This document shows, in pieces, positions 46,426 through 59,111 of a stretch of 64,000 nucleotides of DNA. Numbering within the stretch: the stretch's first letter is position 1; every line of letters starts with the position of its first letter. Location: positions 103,997,738 through 104,061,737 of the forward strand of contig CM073593.1 of the NCBI GenBank assembly GCA_037074705.1, given 5' to 3'. Under the pieces are notes generated by a model, which was given only the letters and a program-made list of their open reading frames with translations, searched no databases and had not been told where the DNA came from. Origin of the DNA: Zhengitettix transpicula. Lineage: Eukaryota; Arthropoda; Insecta; Orthoptera; Tetrigidae. The position numbers and the translations under genes were made by a program.

Positions 46426-49400
46426 ATGTCTCTTGAGAAAAAGAAGTATGAATGTAGTGCTCTTCCTAAAGGGTGGCAGAGAGAAGAAGTTATTAGGAAG
46501 TCTGGACTTTCTGCCGGAAAAGTTGACGTCTATTACTACAGGTATAAAAGTACATATAATTGGCATTTAGGCGTTGCATGTCAATGGCACGAGTATTTTT
46601 GACCTTAAATTGCTTTGTAAGCTAAATCAATATAATTGATTTGTTTAATCTCTTTATTGGTTTGCATGCTCCTTTATTTAATATTTCTCTTCATAAAACT
46701 TTCAACTTGTTATAAAGTGCTTCTTAGCTAATTAATTTACCATTTATTAAATTAGTTTTCATACATTAAAAATACATTGGATGTTTGAACTACTGTTAAT
46801 TTCAGACATTGTCTAGTATATTGTTTAGAAATGGAAATTGAGGTTGAAAGTTTATCATTCATTAAATAATATAAACTATTTTGTGCAAATGTAACCAGAG
46901 TATGATTGTTTCTGAGGCTAAACATTTTAGTAAACAATATGAATTCAACAATTCTCTAGTAGTAATAAGCATTTGAACTCGTATTGTGCAAAGATGTATT
47001 GCCTTTGATTGTCATATGACAATTATTATGTTTCTGATGTATTTTAGTTGATGTTGGGATTGTCACAATGTTTGTAATATATTCAACAAATTAGATATAA
47101 GCATATGCTGATATCATTCATAAATATAAAGCAGGTGGTGCTGTAGTTTGTATTGTTATTTTGGTTTTTCTAATTATATTCTATGAGTCAAGTCAGTAGG
47201 AAATATTGTGGTATACAACTTATTTGGCTAGGTGTATCCCAAACCTTAGGTTCACTAAAATATTATTTTGGCACTGTAGAATAATTGGTTGAGGTTGAAT
47301 TCAGTTAATTTTACCGGAAAATTGAATTTTCTGGCAGTGTTTGATAGCAGGGGGGTACTTATAATGAGAAATTGTCACACACAATATTGAGATGCAAAAC
47401 AGAGTATATGAATGTGTGAAATTGACCTTACCAATATGTTTGTGTGATGAGATGTTATTCTGATGTATGCAATTAGATTTACTCTGTAACAATACAAACT
47501 TATTTTGAATATTGTAAACTATTATGATTCATAAATGAATAAACAAGACATAGTGTTGGAACATTTTAATAAAAGAAGAGCATATTTTAATGATACGAAA
47601 TTTATTTCAAGTCTGAATATAATTTATTTATTGTAATATCAATAAATAAATTATATTTTGTGAAGAAATTGACACTGATTTATATTTATGTATGAAGAAG
47701 TTACAAAATAGTGCTAATTTCATTTTATTTAAATTTACTTATTGTTATTTTATTTAAATGTTAGTGACAACTTGGCTGGTTTATTCATTTATGATTAAAT
47801 TGAAATCAGATTAATATAAATTGTAAACTACTGTACCATATAAGGTCAATCCATATGAAATCGACAAAAAAAATTGTTGCCGACATATTTTATTTTTACA
47901 ATTTTTGGGTTTTCTGTTTGTGTATGTATCTGGGAGTAGAAAACAATTTTTTTACAATTTTATTTTTATCTCTTTGGATTATAGCGGGTATTTTGTTTAT
48001 GAGAGTTGGCAGGTTTTGGCGTTTCAGAGGCTTGCGATAAGCTAAATAACTTTTTTGTTTATTAAGATGTCAGCTTGGAATAAAAACCATCTTATTCTCA
48101 ATGAAACCATCTATAAATCATGTTTAGACCAAAAATGTGTCACGTTGTAAGGAAATAACTAAAATTTAACTAGAAAATGTGTTTCATTTAGCAAAAAATG
48201 ACGAATTTAGGATTTTTTTCCCCAAAGAATGGATTACAAAACAACTTCAATGCCCCTTCCCCTTAAAAATATTATGGAGGACAAGACTTTTAAAAAAATT
48301 GGACACCTTTTGAATGGCGTCTTTGGGTTTTACAGGCCTTTAAATACCCCAATTTGTCCAAAATTGCCGATTTACAAACGGGTTTATTTCATAATGGACT
48401 GAATCAAAAAAATCTGAAATTTTCACAAAATACTCTTCTAGTTTCACATGTTTTCACCAATTTTAATCTTATCTGCAACAGTATCCGAATTGAATAATAT
48501 TTGTGGTTTTCAGGGTCACATTACAAGTAACGAGACTTGAATATATAATCCACTGTTATTTAAAGTATAACATAAGAATGAAATTTATATTATCTTACTT
48601 TACCTATTTTGATCTGATTGAACCTTTTCACGTTCCAAATTAGAAAGCATGCTACATCACTAATAGCCCAGCATGTTTATTTTTGTTTTAATTTCATATC
48701 AATTAATGGGTATATTTGTATTTATGTAGGCTAAATTTTTCAAAAGATTCAATTCGAATGTGGTGTATGTAATATGAGTGTAGAGGCACTGTGTTTTAAA
48801 TTAATTCAGACATTTTAATTTTATCTGTAACATAATATTTAGTCTGATACGCCCTGACTGACTTAGACAAATATAATTTGTTCTGTTATACTTTTCATTT
48901 CAGAAAAAAATTATGATTTTTATCAGTCTGCATTTATAAAACAGCTAAGATTGAGGTTGTAAATAAATATGTATATTATAATTATAATTACACACATTTA
49001 TGTCATTGAATCTACATCTCAGCTGAATTGAAATATGTATATAAGAATTAATTTAAAATTTTCTAAAGGACTAACAGCTGCCCATGTGTTTTACCACCTA
49101 ATCACAGAAAAAGATCTGGTTTATTAAAACAAACCACTTCTTTAATACAATTCAAGAAATTGCACATTTAACTGACTATAAAATATATGATTTTGTATTA
49201 AATAACACCAACAGTATGCTTTTTATTTCAAGAAATCATGGGGTCATATTTTAATAATTAATTTTGTTATATTCTGCAATTTATTTTGGAATATGTATGG
49301 TCAGTTGAGAATTGTAATAAGTTTATTCTTTTCAGTGTGTGATGGAAGGATTTAGTTAACAAGTGATGTACATAAAAATTCTAATACAAATAAATTAGAT

Positions 49401-52400
49401 TTACTGTTTATGTTCCAGTCAAATTATTCTGAATGTGTTTTGACAATAGCAATGATCTTCCCATTATGTCAGATTTATGATGAATTATTGGGATTTCAAC
49501 TGCATAAATTTCAGAGAAGCCAAGTGTTTTGACAGACATCTTCACTGGAAGAATCATAAAGATCAACTTATCCAGTTGGAATTCCAATAACTCGTCTACA
49601 GTTGTTAAGTTATTATTAACCTTAGGATATATTAAAAAGTTCATGCATTTCTTAACACATTTATTTAATGCAAAGTTAGACTAAATATTTTTCTTACATT
49701 CTGTGGACACTGAATAATAAATTTCACACCGGATGAACTTTACCTTATTTTCCTTACCCATATCTTTACTTACCTTTTTTTAAGAAAGACAGAAAAATGC
49801 ATAGCAACCGGTTCATATTGTATCAATATTTTGGTGTAAGAAATAGTTTTACTCTTTGTACAAAAAATTGTGGGACTGTAAGGCTTTCTGATAGTATTGG
49901 ATCTTGCCAAATACTTAAGAAGGCTCATTTGTGGATAGGTCGGGACTCAGTAACTGTTTTCCCATTGCAGCCCAAATGGGAAGAAGTTTCGCAGCAAACC
50001 ACAACTGGCTCGATACCTGGGTGATGCTCTTGACCTCGCTACGTTTGATTTCCGGTCTGGCAAAATCAATTCCCTGCTTCTGCGAAAAAACAAGAAGCAG
50101 AGAGGGACTCAGTTTGATTACAGGTAGGCTCAAGCCTACAAGACCTCACCAGAGGATTTATATTTTCATTCATTTTGAATCAGATCTTTTTTATGGAGGC
50201 ACATTTTTCAATAATCTGTTGGTGCACAGCTACTAAGTAAAAAATCGATATAATTAACTTGCCTTACTCAATATATTTATTTCAGTTAACCTCTTCTCAA
50301 AGTAGACATTATTCTCTTATATCTTTCAGGGTGATACAATATGAAATTGACAAACATGCCTAGCATGCTTGGGTTTTTGTTTCGTGGTAAGAACAACCCA
50401 TTATCCTTCGTCTGATATTGATTATTGTGTGTTCTAGTGTGTTAGTCGGTGAAAAATTTGTTAATCTTACCAGGTTCAGTTACTTAATTGTAATAATATT
50501 CAACAAATAAATTGAGAATTGCTTCAATATGTTTAATATTAATTATATGTATTCCTTCATTCAATTCTTGAAATATCAGTGGATTGGAGACCTCAAGATT
50601 AAAAAGAGTAAATTATATATATATGGTATTTTTTATTGATTCTCATTAAGTAAAAATTGTGATGGTTTTCATGTGGAATAAGTTTTATGTTGGGGTGAGG
50701 GGTTTGCCAATTTATTTATAGATACATTATTTATAGATAATTGTGTTTAGAATGTGAAGTTCATAAAAACATGGAGTAGATACTTGAAACAATCAGTTTT
50801 GTCATTCATACATCAATTTAATGGTTATCAACTTGAATTAAATATTATGTATATTTAAATAAAAATTGAACTTCACTCCTAAATTTTGGGATCACTTGAT
50901 GACTGTAGCAAAGAATGTCAGCGAAAATATTGTTACTACAGCTCTGTATCAATTGATAAACTAAAATTCACCAGTACATTACGCCAGGAAAGTTTATGCT
51001 CGTTGAAAATTCTGTTTTTATGAGAATAAATGGAAGGCATTCTCCTGGGGCATACTATGTTATGAATTTTTTTCCTATTCTGAAGTTGGTAAAGAATTTG
51101 GAAAGTGTCTTGCAGTAAATTTAAAACTGGATTTAGTGTTGCAACGTTTACAAGTACCTTTGAAACAGTAAAACTTTGTTAATGTAAAATTTTGCACAAA
51201 CAACATAAGTTTTGTGATCTCCCTTTTATTATTTTCACTTAGCTGACATTTTAATTTAATTATTGATGTGAATTTAAAATATTATAATTTGCAATTCCAT
51301 ATAGACAAAATATAATTGTTACAAAAGTTTATTAATGAATTCATGTTGGTTTTTTTTCTTTATGTACTGTGTAATTGAGCTTGTATTGTTACTGCCGAGT
51401 AATATTTACCATATTTCCAATTTTATGCATATATTTAAGAAAATGTTTCATGGAAATATTTGTGGAACAGGTCCAAGTTTTTAATAATTTATGCTATCCT
51501 GTAGTTAAAAAAATATCCTAACAAACAGTTGATCCTTCTCCCCCAGTGCTATTTATTAAAACTAAAAAGAGTTACACCCAGTTGTAACTTACTTGCCAAC
51601 TAATTTCTGTGTAGATTGCATGGTAAATACCTATTTAACTACAACTTTGTAATTTATGCATTTCCTTTATTTAAATTTTCTATTTATACTTGGTAATATA
51701 AAATTGTGAGAGACTATATGAATAATTTATTTAAAAGAATGCACACCAAGTGAATTTGAATGGTTTTGTCTTATGTACATTTGACCATTATTGGTTTGAG
51801 GGGTACACACCTGCTGCAGCCTCGACGAGTGATACAATATGAAATGAGGATTTAAATTTTGGTGTCATATTCTGATTTATCTCAATATTAAATAACAAAA
51901 ATAATTTAGCTTATTAACATTAATTAAATAACATCTCCCAGTTTTTTAATAGTGTTGTGTGTGGTAATATTAAAAATAATTAATTTATTTGAACATAACT
52001 TCATCTTCTCATTGTCAACATATATCAAAGCTTGTGGAATTCTATTTACAGTCGAGGTGTGCGCAATGATGCATCACTTGTTCCTCCAATTCGTCAAACT
52101 GCGTCAATATTTAAACAACCAGTTACGGTACACAAAATGCAAGAAGGAAAGGTGAAGACTGATTTCAAACACGGACCTCAAGAGAAACCTAAGCAGGTAA
52201 GTTTTTTTGTGTTACCACTAAGATTATAATAACGTATTATTTTGCATTCTTTTTTGCTTGAATAACTAGATGTTTCTTCACTTCTTTAAAAGTTTCACAT
52301 GTAAATATGAGTCTAATTGACAAAATAGGGGTGTCTGTAAATGATTGCATTGGTTATTTAAATCTTATGTTTAAAACATAATTGAAACACAATGTTTGAT

Positions 52401-53105
52401 GAAGAGTTAATTGCAATTTTTCTCTAGTATGTCAATTGTAAACTTAAATTTCAGGATTTAGCATGAATGAAATGTTGATTTACCAAATAATACTCGCCAA
52501 TTTGTTAACCTTTAGAAACACACAGTATATGTAATAAAATAAAATAATTTTTCTGACAGTTGTTCTGGGAGAAACGTCTTGAAGGACTGAGGGCATGTGA
52601 CTTGGACGGGATGGAATTTGACGCAATGGAACTTCCACGAGCTCTAAAACCTGTTGGGCCACATGTTGGTGATGAAACATTATTGCAGTCAGTTGCCACA
52701 GCTTTGCATGTGTCTACACAACCTGTCACTGGACAAACAGGTTCTAGATCAGTTTTGGAAAAGAACCCAGGTGTATTCCTTAATCCAGATCAGCCTCTTG
52801 TTCAGGTGAGTTCAATTTAGTTTTTTCACAGAGGAGATGCGTATTCCTTCATTAATTTTTAAATATTTGTTGTATTTCCAATAAAGTACAATGCGCTATA
52901 ACCGTGGCTAGTTAATATTAAACTATTTTAGTAGACAATGTGCCCCTACATTTATTTGTAGGAATATTTTCATTCCGAGTCACTGCATTAAATATTTTTC
53001 TTACAGGCAGTGTCCATAGCAGATGAAGACATTAAACGTCAAGAAGAGCGAGTAGCAAGTGCACGCAAAAAACTTCAGGAAGCATTGAAAAGAGTGGTGG
53101 CGTGA
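46426..53105 (+). CDS. MBD2/3: Methyl-CpG-binding domain protein 2/3
   Basis: Five exons: 46426-46541, 49971-50123, 52052-52196, 52560-52805 and 53007-53105, giving 252 residues. It is the DNA-binding subunit of the NuRD/Mi-2 deacetylase-remodelling complex. Residues 8-75 form the MBD, split by a 3.4 kb intron: YECSALPKGWQREEV, RKSGLSAGKVDVYYYSPNGK, KFRSKPQLARYLGDALDLAT. Then come the MBD2/3-specific segment with PPIRQTASIFKQPVT and LFWEKRLEGL, the DETLLQSVATALHVSTQPVT block and a C-terminal coiled coil (about 219-250, DEDIKRQEERVASARKKLQE), which binds p66/GATAD2. Lys32 and Tyr36 correspond to the residues whose change in mammalian MBD3 abolishes methyl-CpG binding. Both are kept here, so binding to methylated DNA is likely. 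Confidence 0.97.
46542..49970. other. MBD2/3: Large intron 1 of MBD2/3
   Basis: 3.4 kb, AT-rich. The 47840-48420 part is less AT-biased and has a repeat-like look (for example GGTCAATCCATATGAAATCG near 47845), but no second copy or ends were found here. No nested gene is seen. Confidence 0.4.
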
Positions 53106-53254
53106 TTGTGACAAGTGTGAATATTTAATTTTTAAAGATTTTATTGGGGAAACTGGAATCCCAAACCCTATTTATTCAGAAACTTGACAGTTTCTGTGCT
53201 ATTTGGTGGTGTTGTAAATGTGATTGCATATTGCACAATTAGACTCTTCCACTG

Positions 53255-53260
53255 AATAAA
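53255..53260 (+). promoter_or_regulatory. Poly(A) signal of MBD2/3
   Basis: AATAAA about 150 bases past the stop codon; another candidate lies near 53391. Confidence 0.45.
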
Positions 53261-54435
53261 TCATTTCCATTCTTCAGTATCTTTCATTTATGCACCAATG
53301 TTTTGTATAATCACTATGTTGATAATGTAAAGTGTCCTCAGAAAAGCATTTTGGTTACTTTTTAACTGGAATTAATTTAATGTTCTGAATAATAAAATTC
53401 TTGAAAGTTATGTTTGTTTTTTTATATTGGATATCTTGTACAGCTGAATAAATATTTCGAAGGAAACAATTTGTTAGTTTTCTTTTTACCTCCCGATTAG
53501 GAAACTGCATATATATTCTATACTTGAAAATTTGTCTAGTTGATAACCCAATTATAACTTTTCATAGTTTAGAAAATACATGCTTCAAATAGCAACATAT
53601 GAGTAAAAGTTCAAAGAAAATAATAATGGAAGAAGCTTCAATATCATTTTATAGTGGTGACATTCTTGTACAGACAGAATAATTCGTTTTCTCATATGTT
53701 ATTTTGTGGATGTTGTAAATTCTGGTAAAGTACTGGTACATACAGAATGGATCCAAAGATGGGTGAATAGGTAGAGTGCTTCAAAGTAATACAAGAAGAT
53801 GGCAAACTACTTTGTGAATCTTGAATAACATATTAGGGACATATTAATGGGTAATTCTTGTTTATTTTCTGATCTAATGTGTACGAATCTGCAAGCAAAG
53901 CATTTATTGAAGAGTTTTTCTCATGATTTATCTTGTAGGAATTGTCACCTGAACCCCTACATCCCTTTTTCTTAAACTGTACTTGGTTAATAGATTACGT
54001 AAAGAAAATAAATGTCACAAGCTGTTGCCTCATTTGATCAATAACGTTCTAAAACTCAAAATATGGAGAAGGAAACTTTCTAACAGCAGCAGAAAAATTC
54101 ATAAAAATGTATACGTAAAAGATTTTCGTGGTTGCGTTTTAAGTACAACTTTAAAGGTTTTTTTTATTTCTCTTCACTTGTTAAAAATTTTGATTTTAAA
54201 ATTCCAGTTATTCATAACTTAATGATAGTTGACCAAAGACAACACGTTGATAATTAATTTTTTGAATGATGTATAAATTTGACTGTATAAAGTGACAAGA
54301 CCTTCAATTATTATGTTACAAAAATATTTAATCGGGTAAAAAAAATTGAATAAAATTGAAAATGCATTCCCTTGGAATCCATGCTTTTTTTTTTTTTAAA
54401 AAAATTGGTATTAAACGTCAGATAAAATTTTCTTG
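53261..54435. other. Intergenic region downstream of MBD2/3
   Basis: AT-rich sequence with no conserved coding content, RNA gene or bounded repeat that I can support. Confidence 0.5.
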
Positions 54436-54960
54436 CAGTAGTCGGTCCACAGACTGGTTTGATGTTCCCCTTCATGCTAATCTTTTCATCTCCGCCTAAT
54501 GATTGGAGTCCTCGTTCATTCTGGTTTTCCTCTTCTAAAATCTTACTAATTTAACGAGCCCTTCGCACCTCAACATGATGTGTTCTTTATTCGTTGCCGC
54601 TATATAACTCGTCTTATGATCGCGTGACGTCACGTTCCTATACGTCATTTTCCGTAAAATACGTCATCAGTCTCGTGACTGGCTTGATGCGGTTCTGCCG
54701 CTTTCTACAACATTTATGATTATCTGGCCACTGAAATGTGATCGTTATTCTTGGCCTACAGTGTCCCTGCAATTCGCTAACGTTGAGGTCTCTTACTGTG
54801 TGTGTCCTACCAATTTAGCTCGCCTTCTTGCCTTGCTGCTAGAGTGCTCCAGGACCTTCCTTCATCACCGATTCCTCCTGAAACATTCTCGTTCCTTACT
54901 TTGTTATTTCATTGAAACTTAATCGCTAAAAATATTTAAAATGCTTCCAGTCTGCTCCTA
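54436..54960 (-). mobile_element. Non-LTR retrotransposon (LINE) fragment
   Basis: The block GTCCACAGACTGGTTTGATG, then CATGCTAATCTTTTCATCTC, matches a motif common at the 3' end of insect LINE ORF2 copies in antisense. Read on the minus strand it gives AEMKRLA and TSNQSVD-type residues. Later blocks (for example GTGTCCTACCAATTTAGCTC near 54801) fit the same element. It is broken by stops and frameshifts, and clade assignment is not possible by eye. Confidence 0.4.
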
Positions 54961-55424
54961 TCAACCTGGTTCCTTTCTTCAGCTACTAAAAAACAGAAGA
55001 GCCAAGAGCGACACAACTTCACCATTCAGTTGACAGAACCTTAATATTTTTTATTCTTCTTAATTTTTTTTATATATTTCGTTAAATATTAATTCATATT
55101 AAGTTAAAATAATACTTATATTGTAAAAATACAGTAAAATTTAAATTCCTCAAAGTGAATAATTAAATCTGTTTAGTATGTTCAAATTGTATATTACAAT
55201 ATGTATAGAAATTTTGGATAGTAAAGAGAGAGTGAATTAGACTTACGAATGATAATCAGCAATAGTTGGTCCAGTCGGGCTGAATTGAAAAAATAGTTCA
55301 AATTTTCGACAGCCTGAACCAAGGGGACTTTATATATACCTCGTCACATTATCCTTAAATTATTTATATAGGCCTATATAAAGCAAACAAGGATAATATG
55401 GCACTGTCAAATTAATTAAACCTG
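54961..55424. other. Repeat-derived spacer
   Basis: Contains a ~50 base fragment (about 54988-55038, GAGCCAAGAGCGACACAACT) of the foldback family. The rest is AT-rich with nothing recognised. Confidence 0.4.
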
Positions 55425-55495
55425 GTCGAGGCATGGAGAAGATAAAGCTGCACCCCCATAGAAAACTCTCGGAAGGGCGTGGGACAAGTACCAAG
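55425..55495 (+). mobile_element. Fragment of the poly(A)-ended repeat family
   Basis: About 70 bases matching the family's central part: CTGGTCGAGGCATGGAGAAG, then CTCGGAAGGGCGTGGGACAA, GTACCA. Both ends are truncated. Confidence 0.55.
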
Positions 55496-55535
55496 AGTTG
55501 TGTGGCGTCTGCCGTTGGTTCTTAATTTATAGATC

Positions 55536-55680
55536 CTATCTGCCAATTTCTTGGTCGTCATCGGTTAATGAAACAGATCGTTTGGTTGGTGGACCCGAAT
55601 CCGGCTGCTGTAGTTGGTTGAGCGATGTAAATCTGTCAGATCCAGATTGTCGAGTCAGACTTGTGTCTTTTCGATATATT
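55536..55680 (-). other. Possible orphan terminal coding exon
   Basis: The minus strand is open for at least 45 codons with coding-like composition: RKDTSLTRQSGSDRFTSLNQ, then LQQPDSGPPTKRSVSLTDDD, QEIGR and a TAG at 55538-55536. An AG acceptor may lie near 55670 but lacks a good pyrimidine tract. I do not recognise the protein and no partner exon was found up to 64 kb. It could be a C-terminal exon of a gene to the right, a captured exon, or chance. Confidence 0.22.
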
Positions 55681-55739
55681 TTTGTTGTTTTAAATAGCAG
55701 TTTTATAAAGTCGAGTAAACTTACAGCGGTATAAAATGA

Positions 55740-56044
55740 TCCTGGATAGTTTATTATTATTACTAACTGAAATAAATAAAATATTCGAATATATATTGAA
55801 TTATCTTAATGAATGAGGATCGAAAAATCTCTACCGGACCGAGAATCAAGCCACTTGATACGTGGTGCTCTTTGCCATCTCAGCTGTCCGATATCTTTAT
55901 CCACCCCATTGCATAGACCTCAACACTTGTAATTTACTAAACCACATTCTTTTCACAATCTGAATGTGGATGTAATGTGTAAATAATGATTTCAACGCAA
56001 GAGCAGCAGAAATGCTTTCAAACAAAGCTCAGCTGTGCTTGATT
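55740..56044. other. Non-coding spacer
   Basis: About 300 bases before the inverted composite element; nothing recognised. Confidence 0.4.
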
Positions 56045-56429
56045 TTAATCCCCTCAGTACCTAGTGTAGCTTATAGTATCACCCCAGAGACATCTGTTGG
56101 TTTCTAAGAGAGATCAATTGTGACGTAGATATGAAACAACATGCACTTAAAGGGTTACAACATGCCTGTCCTAGCTTTCTGTTAGTCAACCCTAAGGTTG
56201 AATATATATTTTCTGTGTTTTTCAAGAAAGAAAACTTAAGCATCATTCTCAATGTTAAACATTAAAATAATAATTATCCAATTAATGTGAATTATTGATA
56301 AATCAGACCCTATTATATTTGTTGAATAAAAATGTTTTAATTTATTTCATATATAAAGAAAGCTGTAATTATTTTAATAATATTGTATTATTGATCAATA
56401 TTTTAGTTAAATTAAATTAAGACTTTTTA

Positions 56430-57365
56430 ATTTAGACGAACTTATAGTAAATAAAATTTAGTTAATTTTATTGTTTTTTTTATTTTAGAATAACTTATAT
56501 AATAAATAAAATTTTAGTCAATTAAATTCAGGTTTTTTATTTTAGACTAACTTATAATAAATAAAATTTTAGTTAATTTTATTGACTTTTTATTTTAGAA
56601 TAACTTAAAATAAATAAAATTTTAGTTAATTTAATTCAGACTTTTTATTTTAAACTAACTTATAATAAATAAAATTTTAGTTAATTTAATTCAAACTTTT
56701 TATTTTATACTAACTAATAATAAATAAAATTTTAGTTAATTTTATTGACTTTTTATTTTAGACTAACTTATAATAAATAAAATTTTAGTTAATTTAATTC
56801 AAACTTTTTATTTTAGACTAACTTATAATAAATAAAATTTTAGTTAATTTTATTGACTTTTTATTTTAGACTAACTTATAATAAATAAAATTTTAGTTAA
56901 TTTAATTCAGACTTTTTATTTTAAACTAACTTATAATAAATAAAATTTTAGTTAATTTAATTCAAACTTTTTATTTTATAATAACTTATAATAAATAAAA
57001 TTTTAGTTAATTTTATTGACTTTTTAATTTAGACTAACTTATAATAAATAAAATTTTAGTTAATTTAATTCAGACTTTTTATTTTAAACTAACTTATAAT
57101 AAATAAAATTTTAGTTAATTTAATTCAAACTTTTTATTTTAGACTAACTTATAATAAATAAAATTTTAGTGAATTTTATTGACTTTTTATTTTAGAATAA
57201 CTTAAAATAAATAAAATTTTAGTTAAATTAATTGAGACTAACATAATAAATAAAATTTTAGTTAATTTAATTAAGACTTTTTATTTTAGACTAATTTACA
57301 ATAAATAAAATTTTAGTTACTTTAATTAAGACTTTTTATTTGACTAACTTATAATAAATAAAATT
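56430..57365. repeat. 53-58 bp AT-rich tandem array
   Basis: About 17 units containing TAATAAATAAAATTTTAGTT, AATTTAATTCAGAC (or AATTTTATTGAC) and TTTTTATTTTAGACTAACTT. Two unit variants (about 53 and 55 bases) partly alternate. The array lies inside the composite element, and a shorter inverted stretch of the same unit is at 59725-59830. Confidence 0.9.
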
Positions 57366-58203
57366 TTGATTGCTAATACTTTACATTATATTTAATTTTA
57401 CTCTAACCAAAATTAATTTACAAAAAAAGCTTAAAAACTTGAAGTTATTAATTCATGACCATTCATTTTTAGAACATACATGTGCATGATTTTGCATATT
57501 TGCAACATTTTTAAAAAATTCAAATAATATTATAGAAATTTAGAACATATATATTTTTTAGATATTTTCCCGTATCTTAATAAATTTAGTTTAAAAATAC
57601 AAAAAATAATCATGCACTGAAGGGGTTAAATTATTTAAATATGAACTTTTAAAAAATACGTAAATTACATATTTATTTGATTAATTATTATAAGTTAGTC
57701 TAAAACAAAGTATTAATTAAATTAACTAAAATGTTGATCAATAATACAATTTTATTAAAATAATTACATCTTTCTTTATATATGAAATAAATTGAAATAT
57801 TTTTATGCAACAAATAAAATAGGGTCTGATTTATCAATAATTCAATATAATTTATTTTTAAAAAGATACAAAAAATATTACGCAGTAAAGGTTTAAATTA
57901 TTTAAATAACAACTTTTAAAAAAATACGTGTATTATATATTTATTTGATTAATTACAACGGCATAAAAATGGCTTTTGCCTTATAGTTATTTTTATTTTT
58001 CGGTGTTTGGAAAGTTTTGAATTAACTCCGACAGCGTTGAGGTTTAGTAGCTTTAACGTTCGTCTGCGACCACCGCAATATTTTCAGTTGTATATTATTA
58101 TTATTATTGTAATTATTATTCACGACTGTCCTTGCACAGTCGATTTATTTTTCGCCTTCAATTTGACGATATGTAAATGGCAGCGTGAATATTCAAGGTG
58201 TTA

Positions 58204-58682
58204 AATTCGGCGTCAGGTCGAGGTTGCACATGCTGTCTGCGTGGGTGGAGTGGGCGGCGCCGCGTGACGTCAAGGGAGCGGAGCATGAAGAGCGTCCTCG
58301 CAGGCGCCTCCCACCACGCGGCCCTATAAGGTCCGGCGTCGCGACGCTCCACTCAGTGGCGACCTCTGCCCCGACGCCGACTTTCCGGTAAGTCCGTGTG
58401 AACGCCAGCGAACGCATGCTTGCCCGTCAAAAATGTCTCCTGCGGACCCCAAGCACTTCCCCTGACAACTCTGCTGTACGCATTACAGCTCTGTTTATGA
58501 TTCAGCGACTCCGAACTTGTGTAGGCGCGCGCGGTGGATGCCTTCGACAACCAATGTTATATTTCAGTGTAGTTTGTTAAAGTATTATATTTTAACAGTT
58601 TGTAGGTTATCCGTAAAAATGACCATGCTTTGTTTACATTCGTTGGGATCTTGGTTAGTGCCCCGCTAATTGACGACGTCTT
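58204..58682 (+). promoter_or_regulatory. GC-rich promoter-like core with TATA, initiator and 5' splice site
   Basis: A sharply GC-rich segment between inverted arms. CTATAAGG has its TATA at 58325. The arthropod initiator TCAGT lies at 58353-58357, so position 58355 is about 30 bases after the TATA, which is ideal spacing. A CRE palindrome TGACGTCA lies near 58265. The presumed transcript runs 33 bases (58355-58387) to a strong donor, CCG then GTAAGT. No ATG lies in this first exon. It could be the promoter and non-coding first exon of a gene extending right of the window, or a promoter captured by the element. Confidence 0.45.
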
Positions 58683-59111
58683 ACCTCACTTATTTAACAC
58701 ATTGAATATTCACGCTGCCATTTACGTATCGTCAAAGGGGGAAAAAATCGACTGTGCAAGGACAGTCGTGAATAATAATAATAATATACAACTGCAAATA
58801 TTGCGGTGGTCGCAGACGAGCGTTAAAGCTACTAAACCTCAACGCTTTCGGAGTTAGTTCAAAACTTTTCATACCCCGAAAATTAAAACTAAGTATAAGG
58901 CTTTTTAATGCCGATGTAATTAATTAAATAAATATATAATATACGAATTTTTTAAAATTGTTATTTAAATAATTTAACCCTGTAGTGCTTGATTTTTTTG
59001 GTATTTTTTTTAAACTAAAATTTATTAAGGTTATATTTTTGTGAATATAATACGGTAAAAATAGCCAAAAAATTTGTACGGAATTTTTATAATACTGAAT
59101 AAGAATTTTAG

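Noticed and set aside
47855..48040. 61-codon hydrophobic frame in MBD2/3 intron 1
   Set aside because: AT-rich chance frame, no homology recognised, no promoter or splice context.
53983..54222. 79-codon frame downstream of MBD2/3
   Set aside because: Lys/Leu/Phe-rich low-complexity composition typical of AT-rich non-coding DNA; no domain and no ATG context.
58185..58580. Several 60-74 codon frames in the GC-rich core on both strands
   Set aside because: GC-rich DNA has few stops. No conserved domain is seen, and the promoter and splice-donor reading explains the segment better.
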